Below are positions 7,402 through 12,174 of a stretch of DNA of 12,174 nucleotides, piece after piece. The translations under genes were made by a program, and so were the position numbers. Under the pieces are notes generated by a model that did not search any database, was not told the origin of the DNA, and saw only the letters and a program-made list of their open reading frames with translations. This stretch comes from an uncultured Granulosicoccaceae bacterium (GTDB taxonomy: Bacteria > Pseudomonadota > Gammaproteobacteria > Granulosicoccales > Granulosicoccaceae), in the NCBI GenBank assembly GCA_937951695.1, contig CALFBL010000344.1:1-12174 (forward strand). Direction: 5' to 3'. Position 1 is the stretch's first letter, and every line of letters begins with the position of its first letter.

Positions 7402-7983
7402 ATGCTCACCCTGTTTCGTCGTCTCTCTGCCTCGTTTTGTTTCGCGCTAGCCTTGCTGGGCTCAGCGCCTTCAGCTGTTCTCGCTCAACAGGCGGAAGGG
7501 CTGGAATACCGTATTGGACCTGAAGATGTGCTGCACATATCGGTTTGGAAAGAAGAAGATCTTGATCGCAAGGTGCTGGTTCGTCCCGATGGCGGGGTAT
7601 CGTTTCCGCTAGTCGGCGACATACAAGTCTCCGGGCGAACGCCTCTGGAAGTTCAGGATGAAATTCGTTCTCGCCTGGCGCGCTACGTACCTGACGCGGC
7701 AGTTACGGTATCGGTGGACAAAATCTCTGGATACACTATCTTTGTTCTAGGCGAAGTCAACAAACCGGGCCAGTTCACCATGGGTCGCTACGTCGACGTG
7801 GTTCAGGCTCTAACGCTCGCTGGTGGTACGACGCCGTACGCTTCCGAACGCAAGATCCAGATCCTGCGGCGTCAGGACGGGCGTGAAGTCACTTACAGCT
7901 TTGACTTTCGGGACATTCAACGCGGTCGCGACTTATCACAGAATATTATTCTGCAATCGGGCGACGTGGTCGTCGTACCGTAA
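7402..7983 (+). CDS. Short polysaccharide export (OPX) protein, Wza/EpsE-like
   Basis: A 193-residue periplasmic protein of the outer-membrane polysaccharide export family. The signal peptide spans residues 1-28 (cleavage near VLA|QQ); there is no lipobox cysteine. Residues of about 36-108 form the Poly_export domain, beginning YRIGPEDVLHISVWKEEDL and including VRPDGGVSFPLVGDIQVSG. Residues of about 111-165 form one SLBB domain (FVLGEVNKPGQF, ALTLAGGTTPYAS). The protein ends in LQSGDVVVVP. Compared with Wza (about 380 residues) it lacks the extra SLBB domain and the C-terminal amphipathic helix that spans the outer membrane, so it probably needs a separate outer-membrane pore; the next gene encodes a beta-barrel. 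The ATG at 7402 is chosen over an upstream in-frame start because ACGGAG lies 5 nt before it and the signal peptide starts there. It resembles the EpsE proteins of exopolysaccharide loci. Confidence 0.9.
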   Translation: MLTLFRRLSASFCFALALLGSAPSAVLAQQAEGLEYRIGPEDVLHISVWKEEDLDRKVLVRPDGGVSFPLVGDIQVSGRTPLEVQDEIRSRLARYVPDAAVTVSVDKISGYTIFVLGEVNKPGQFTMGRYVDVVQALTLAGGTTPYASERKIQILRRQDGREVTYSFDFRDIQRGRDLSQNIILQSGDVVVVP

Positions 7984-8018
7984 AAACGCTTCGACAATCC
8001 AGGGTTAGCAGGCACGGC

Positions 8019-9488
8019 ATGAAACGCATTCTAAGTGGGCTAACCTTGGCGTTTTTTACCAGCGCCGCGCAAGCCGATGTGTGGGTATTTGACCCGTCAG
8101 CATCGCTCGATCAACGCTTTGACACCAACTTTTCCATAAACCCTGCCAACGAAGATGGGGTGTCGCAGACTCGCCTGGTGGGGAGTCTGGGCATCAGCCG
8201 TGAATCCCAAATCAACGCCTTTAAGGGGCTGTTGCGGGCCGATGCGTTGGCCACTCTTGGCAACGACGGCACGAACAACGGTGGTGGGGAACTCAATTCC
8301 AATCAGATCGTCCTGCTGGACTACACCCACACCCGCGTCAGATCAAATTTTGGTGTCCGTTTTAACGGGGTACGCGACACTCCAAGCCGAGACATCGCGG
8401 CTGACATTCTGGACATCAATTTCACCAATTCGGCACTGGACACTGGGCTGACGGTGCCTCAGGTGGACAACATCGCCCGCACCAGTTTGACGGTAACGCC
8501 GAACTTCAGCTACAAGCTGAGCCGTCGTTCTACCATCAACGCCGAACTCAGTTTCAGTACCGTCAACCATTCAACGCCCAGCGTAGAGGAGTCGTTGGCG
8601 TCGCAGTTCGAACTCGCCAACCCGGGAGTCGATGTACCAGACAACTTGACGATTGACGATGTGGGTGGGCCTTTTCGCGTCAACGACGAGCTCGATGATT
8701 ACGATGAGCAGTCGCTCACAGCAGGCTATCGCTTCCAACTAACGCCGATCAGCACGCTCTCTGCGACGCTCGGTGTCAGCCGTTTTTCGGCAGATACCGA
8801 GCCGGCTCCAGGCGTTATCATTCCGTTCGAGGAACTGATTCCTGACGACGACGAACCAGCAATTTTTCGCGCACCGCTGCGCACCGCGACCTCTATCACC
8901 ACCACGTTTCGGTTGGGTTATGAGCGGGCGCTGTCGCCGTTGTTGACGATCGGTGTTGAGGCGGGGGTGCGTAACCTGAACTTCGATAACTCGGATTTGT
9001 TTCGTGAAGACGACGAGACCGGATTAAGCCCTGAAGATCGTCAGGCGGCGCTGGATGCAACCGAAGGCAATGATGTTGGATTTGTCGGCGCATTTACAAT
9101 CTCACGCGATGACGGTATTTCCCGTTACAGTGGCCGAATTGGGTTTGATGTCTTACCCAGTAGTGTTGGTTCTCAGGTGGAGTCGTTTGAGTTTATCGGT
9201 GATTACACGAGAAAGCTCAACCCGCTGTTGGATTTTGCGTTCCGTGTTCGCGCCTTTGAGCCCGATGCCATATCGGCTACGAATGACAATGAATTTGCGC
9301 GGCGATTCTTAAGTCTTGAGCCACGGGTGGTCTATCGATTCACGCGCAGTTGGTCAGCGGCGGCCTCATACCGCTACCGTCGGCAGAGAAGTCAGATCGA
9401 TACCGAAAGTGGGCAAAGCCATGCGCTATTGTTTTCGTTGAAATATAGCCCACCCCTGAAAATACGTGACCTGAACCAAGGCGGCTAG
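8019..9488 (+). CDS. Outer-membrane beta-barrel protein, likely linked to polysaccharide export
   Basis: A 489-residue protein with a signal peptide (residues 1-19, cleavage AQA|DVW). The mature part is a run of amphipathic beta-strands with alternating hydrophobic residues, for example RTSLTVTPNFSYKLSRR, QSLTAGYRFQLTPISTLSAT and SWSAAASYRYRRQ. These are separated by acidic loops rich in Asp/Glu (such as ELDDYDEQ and FREDDETG), as in outer-membrane barrels of roughly 16-18 strands. The last strand, HALLFSLKYSPPL, is followed by a short tail, so the usual terminal aromatic residue is not at the very end. The gene starts 35 bp after the OPX stop and ends 1 bp before the epimerase ATG, so one transcript is likely. 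Similar barrel proteins sit in exopolysaccharide loci; a role as the export porin is inference. No strong Shine-Dalgarno is seen before the ATG. Confidence 0.8.
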   Translation: MKRILSGLTLAFFTSAAQADVWVFDPSASLDQRFDTNFSINPANEDGVSQTRLVGSLGISRESQINAFKGLLRADALATLGNDGTNNGGGELNSNQIVLLDYTHTRVRSNFGVRFNGVRDTPSRDIAADILDINFTNSALDTGLTVPQVDNIARTSLTVTPNFSYKLSRRSTINAELSFSTVNHSTPSVEESLASQFELANPGVDVPDNLTIDDVGGPFRVNDELDDYDEQSLTAGYRFQLTPISTLSATLGVSRFSADTEPAPGVIIPFEELIPDDDEPAIFRAPLRTATSITTTFRLGYERALSPLLTIGVEAGVRNLNFDNSDLFREDDETGLSPEDRQAALDATEGNDVGFVGAFTISRDDGISRYSGRIGFDVLPSSVGSQVESFEFIGDYTRKLNPLLDFAFRVRAFEPDAISATNDNEFARRFLSLEPRVVYRFTRSWSAAASYRYRRQRSQIDTESGQSHALLFSLKYSPPLKIRDLNQGG

Positions 9489-9489
9489 G

Positions 9490-10026
9490 ATGCTCTTTAC
9501 GCCCACTCCTTTAGCAGGTGCTTATCTCATCGAGCCTGAACGACGCGCCGATGATCGCGGTTTCTTTGTCAGGACCTTTTGCGAAAATGAGTTCGCTGAG
9601 CACGATCTGGAAACCCGTTTTGTTCAGGTGAACGCTGCGAGGAATACCCAGCGTGGCATTGTACGAGGGTTGCACCGACAACTGGCACCGCACGAAGAGG
9701 TGAAGGTTGTGCGTTGTGTGCAGGGCTCAGTGTTTGACGTGATTGTCGACTGCAGAGAGGGTTCCCCCACTCGGTACCGATGGTTTGGTGCCACACTCAG
9801 CGCCGCTAATGGCACGCAATTGTATGTGCCAAAAGGGTTTGCTCATGGATATCAAGTGCTGGAAGATGAGTCGGAGCTTAATTATCTGGTCAGCGCGCAC
9901 TACGCGCCGGGTTCCGAAGCAGGGCTTCGCTGGAATGATCCCGTTTTAGGTATCGAATGGCCGGTAACGGCGGACGTTGATCTGTCTGAGAAAGATGCGG
10001 CCTGGGATTTACTGAAAAACCGCTGA
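9490..10026 (+). CDS. rfbC: dTDP-4-dehydrorhamnose 3,5-epimerase family protein (RmlC)
   Basis: A 178-residue cytoplasmic cupin enzyme that epimerises C3 and C5 of a dTDP-4-keto-6-deoxyhexose on the way to dTDP-L-rhamnose. The family landmarks are all present: DDRGFFVRTF (21-30), GIVRGLHRQ with the catalytic base His62, Lys72, VPKGFAHGY with His119, and Tyr132 and Tyr138 at the positions of the active-site tyrosines of RmlC. Length is normal (about 180). The ATG lies 1 bp after the stop of the barrel gene, so translation is probably coupled; AAGGCGG inside the end of that gene can act as ribosome binding site. No rmlA, rmlB or rmlD is nearby, so the nucleotide sugar is inferred from the family; related enzymes act on other dTDP- or CDP-sugars. 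Confidence 0.92.
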   Translation: MLFTPTPLAGAYLIEPERRADDRGFFVRTFCENEFAEHDLETRFVQVNAARNTQRGIVRGLHRQLAPHEEVKVVRCVQGSVFDVIVDCREGSPTRYRWFGATLSAANGTQLYVPKGFAHGYQVLEDESELNYLVSAHYAPGSEAGLRWNDPVLGIEWPVTADVDLSEKDAAWDLLKNR

Positions 10027-10058
10027 CGCACAGAGCTTGCGCGTCGGTACCTAACGCT

Positions 10059-10904
10059 TTACATATCGAGATCCGATTCAGCTACCGATTCTGTGCTTGC
10101 GGGCGGTGGCGTCAAGGCAATATATTCGACGATTTCCATGGCTGTTGGATCAAAAACGGCAACGCCATTGGCATAACGAGCGGTGAACCGGTACAACTCG
10201 AACTTGTCCAGATTGAGTCCTTTTTCAACGATTTCCTGATCGTTTTTCTCACTCCAGCCCAGCTGTTCCAGATCCTGTCTGTCCAGTGTCTGCTCCTTCA
10301 TGGCTTCATGACCCTGGCTTACCGACATAAACTGATCACTTCTTTCCGACGCCTGTGGGTAGCCGTTGAGCACATCTTCCAAATACTGCCCGAAGGTGTC
10401 CTTGTTCGGAATCGGAGCCATCAACACAGCGGGATGCGTGTCGGTGAGTGTTGACAGTGGCACCGGTGTGGATTTTTTCTCAACCAGAATGTCGTTAGCT
10501 TCAGTTAAATTAGCGTTGGATAACGAGACGAATTTATTTTCTGCAAACACCATCGCTACGGTGCGTTGATCGTAAGTGGTCAAAAACCCATAGGCCAGAG
10601 CTGCGATTTGAAACGCGCCTATTACGCACAGGTCGAATACCAGGCTTTTCTTTTTTGGGTTCCATAGAATCAGGGTTAACAAGGGCCCCAGCACCAAGTC
10701 GATCAGCGCCACCAGCTTCAAACCTTGCCAGCCGCCGTCGAGAAAAAACAGCTTGCCCGGAAACCAGTAGAAGGCCATTAGCGCGACTAGAACCAGGAAC
10801 ACGATCAGGCTCAGGGTAAAGTGGATGGCAAAAGCCTGCCAGCGGTTCAGCGATTTCCAGTGTGGAACTGACGCGATTGGCAGTGAAGCACTGACTGCGG
10901 ACAT
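10059..10904 (-). CDS. TfpX/TfpZ-type type IV pilin accessory protein
   Basis: A 281-residue inner-membrane protein. It has three membrane segments: about 24-47 (FAIHFTLSLIVFLVLVALMAF), 64-81 (VALIDLVLGPLLTLIL) and 90-109 (FDLCVIGAFQIAALAYGFL). The sequence between the first two, FPGKLFFLDGGWQGLKL, and the phrase DLVLGPLLTL are hallmarks of the TfpX/TfpZ family, which assists assembly or stability of particular type IV pilins. The remainder (about 110-281) is a soluble, probably periplasmic domain ending in an acidic Ser/Pro tail. Such genes usually sit beside a pilin gene, and none is in this window. GAGGAT about 8 nt before the ATG is a good ribosome binding site. The gene is downstream of argF on the same strand (113 bp gap) and convergent with the epimerase gene (32 bp between stops). 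Assignment is from recalled family motifs. Confidence 0.78.
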   Translation of the reverse strand: MSAVSASLPIASVPHWKSLNRWQAFAIHFTLSLIVFLVLVALMAFYWFPGKLFFLDGGWQGLKLVALIDLVLGPLLTLILWNPKKKSLVFDLCVIGAFQIAALAYGFLTTYDQRTVAMVFAENKFVSLSNANLTEANDILVEKKSTPVPLSTLTDTHPAVLMAPIPNKDTFGQYLEDVLNGYPQASERSDQFMSVSQGHEAMKEQTLDRQDLEQLGWSEKNDQEIVEKGLNLDKFELYRFTARYANGVAVFDPTAMEIVEYIALTPPPASTESVAESDLDM

Positions 10905-11017
10905 GCGAACGTATCCTCAAGGGGATGTAACAGGTTCGCTATGGCAAGCAAATCTCTGGCCAACGAGGCGCGCACTTTACAGAACGGATCAGGGGGCCAA
11001 GGCAGGCGAGAGAAGGA

Positions 11018-11926
11018 TCAGTTCACCGATTCGCTCAGCAAAAACTCAATCAGCGCTTTTTGCGCGTGCAGGCGGTTGCCGGCCTCGTCCCACACCACGC
11101 TTTGTGGCCCATCCAGTACTTCGGCCACGACCTCGTCGCCTCGATGCACCGGCAAGCAGTGCATGAACAGCGCCTCAGAGTCGGCCAGCGCCATAACCTC
11201 CTCGGTGACCTGGAAAGGCTTGAACACGAGTTCGCGGACGGCTTGTTCATCTTCCTGTCCCATGCTGGCCCAGACGTCGGTAACCACCAGATGAGCCCCT
11301 TCAGCCGCTGCTTCGGCCGATTCGACACGCGTGGCTCGCGCTGCGCCGCGTTCAAGAATCTGCGGGTCGGGCTCATGGCCATCGGGGCAGGCGATGCGTA
11401 AGTCGAAGCCGAGTAGGTTGGCGGTGTTGATGTAGGAATGGCACATGTTGTTGCCGTCGCCGATCCAGGCGACTGATTTGCCTTCGATGTCGCCGGCGTT
11501 TTCCGCAAACGTTTGCATGTCGGCAAGCAGCTGACAGGGGTGCAATAAATCGGTTAAACCGTTTATCACGGGAATGGAGGCAGACTCTGCCATGCGTTCG
11601 ACGATGTCGTGTGAGAAGGTCCGCAGCATGATGATGTCAACCATCTGAGACAGCACACGTGCCGTGTCCTCGACAGGCTCTCCCCGGCCGAGCTGCGTGT
11701 CGCGAGGTGACAGGTTGATCGCGTGACCGCCCAGTTGTGCCATTCCGGCTTCAAAAGACACACGCGTTCGAGTGGATGACTTTTCAAAAATCATTGCCAT
11801 GGTGTGGGGCTTGGGCAGGGTTTGCAGTTCGCCCGATTCCCATTGCTCGCGAAATTCTCGCCCACGGTGAACTAACTGAAGAAACTCTTCTTTGGTTAAA
11901 TCAAGTTCTGATAGGTAATGCCGCAC
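11018..11926 (-). CDS. argF: Ornithine carbamoyltransferase
   Basis: Cytoplasmic enzyme of arginine biosynthesis that joins carbamoyl phosphate and ornithine to give citrulline. From the GTG at 11926 it has 302 residues, the usual size. Carbamoyl-phosphate site: SSTRTR (Ser51-Arg55 core) and HPCQ (119-122). Ornithine site: DVWASMGQE (207 onward) and HCLPVHRGDEV (from 246, with the catalytic Cys247). The frame runs upstream to a TTG at 12004 inside argD, but families typically start just before the RHYLSELDLTKEE segment, so I chose the GTG; an AGGA is present but 13 nt away. The gene follows argD with a 34-bp gap, and the two are very likely co-transcribed. Any ArgR control site would lie upstream of argD, outside the window. 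All key residues are intact. Confidence 0.95.
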   Translation of the reverse strand: MRHYLSELDLTKEEFLQLVHRGREFREQWESGELQTLPKPHTMAMIFEKSSTRTRVSFEAGMAQLGGHAINLSPRDTQLGRGEPVEDTARVLSQMVDIIMLRTFSHDIVERMAESASIPVINGLTDLLHPCQLLADMQTFAENAGDIEGKSVAWIGDGNNMCHSYINTANLLGFDLRIACPDGHEPDPQILERGAARATRVESAEAAAEGAHLVVTDVWASMGQEDEQAVRELVFKPFQVTEEVMALADSEALFMHCLPVHRGDEVVAEVLDGPQSVVWDEAGNRLHAQKALIEFLLSESVN

Positions 11927-11960
11927 GGCTTTGACTAAATCCTGTGTTAAACGCCTGGCG

Positions 11961-12174
11961 CTATCCCGAGGACGTTTCTGTGTTGGGAAGCTCGGAGGTG
12001 GCAAGAAAATCTTTGATCAGCTCCGATACACGGAGGACAATCAGATCAGCGTCGTCGTCGCTAATTATATAAGGTGGTAACAACCGCACCACGCGACCGG
12101 CTGTGACGTTCAAGAGTACGCCGTTGTCCATCGCGGTGCTCATAAGTATTGGACAATCGCGATCGAGTTCGATC
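11961..12174 (-). CDS. argD: Acetylornithine aminotransferase, C-terminal part
   Basis: The last 70 codons of a pyridoxal-phosphate enzyme that makes N-acetylornithine from its semialdehyde, running off the end of the window. The visible sequence, including IELDRDCPIL, NGVLLNVTAGRVVRLLPPYI and ISDDDADLIV, matches the C-terminal small domain of the ArgD/class III aminotransferases; the lysine that binds the cofactor lies outside. It ends at TAG (11961-11963) after a short polar tail, 34 bp before the argF start. The identification is strengthened by argF directly downstream in the same pathway. Closely related class III aminotransferases (AstC, GabT) have similar C-termini, but the context favours ArgD. 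Confidence 0.88.
   Translation of the reverse strand, partial: IELDRDCPILMSTAMDNGVLLNVTAGRVVRLLPPYIISDDDADLIVLRVSELIKDFLATSELPNTETSSG

Noticed and set aside
10025..10045. Inverted repeat GACGC/GCGTC between the convergent epimerase and TfpX-type genes as a terminator
   Set aside because: The stem is only 5 bp with an 11-nt loop and no T-run on either side.
11927..12004. argF starting at TTG 12004, overlapping argD
   Set aside because: It adds 26 residues not expected in ornithine carbamoyltransferases; the GTG at 11926 gives the usual length and N-terminus.

Overview
The window reads as chromosomal DNA of a Gram-negative proteobacterium, most likely a gammaproteobacterium. The evidence is two outer-membrane lipoproteins of the DUF4398/OmpA kind, an outer-membrane beta-barrel, a short polysaccharide export protein, a TfpX/TfpZ-type pilin accessory protein and an argD-argF pair. 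Base composition looks roughly balanced. I see no transposase, integrase, phage gene, tRNA, rRNA or CRISPR array. A more exact taxon would be a guess.

Layout. (1) Positions 1-352: a possible last few codons of a gene, running into a tandem array of an 11-bp unit, then non-coding DNA. (2) 353-1628, plus strand: a two-gene unit of a small DUF4398 lipoprotein and a DUF4398-coiled-coil-OmpA lipoprotein, probably tying the outer membrane to peptidoglycan. (3) 1629-2022: intergenic DNA that holds the frameshifted C-terminal remnant of a VOC (YaeR-like glyoxalase family) gene. (4) 2023-2796, minus strand: a MOSC-domain protein, divergent from a plus-strand sulfotransferase-TPR fusion (2939-4678). 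(5) 4719-5261, minus strand: a secreted protein with one Sel1-like repeat, divergent from a five-heme c-type cytochrome lipoprotein (5435-7273). (6) 7402-10026, plus strand: a short polysaccharide export (OPX) protein, a 489-residue outer-membrane beta-barrel protein and an RmlC-type sugar epimerase, arranged like an operon. (7) 10059-12174, minus strand: a TfpX/TfpZ-type protein, ornithine carbamoyltransferase (argF) and the C-terminal end of acetylornithine aminotransferase (argD).

How the genes may work together. argD and argF are consecutive arginine-biosynthesis genes. The OPX protein, barrel and epimerase, perhaps with the sulfotransferase, suggest an envelope polysaccharide function. 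The OPX protein is too short to carry a Wza-like outer-membrane helix, and the next gene encodes a beta-barrel, so the two may form a split export channel. This pair and the neighbouring heme lipoprotein are the parts of the window most worth following up. No wzc/wzz, wzx/wzy, glycosyltransferase or rmlABD gene is present, so any polysaccharide pathway must be completed elsewhere.
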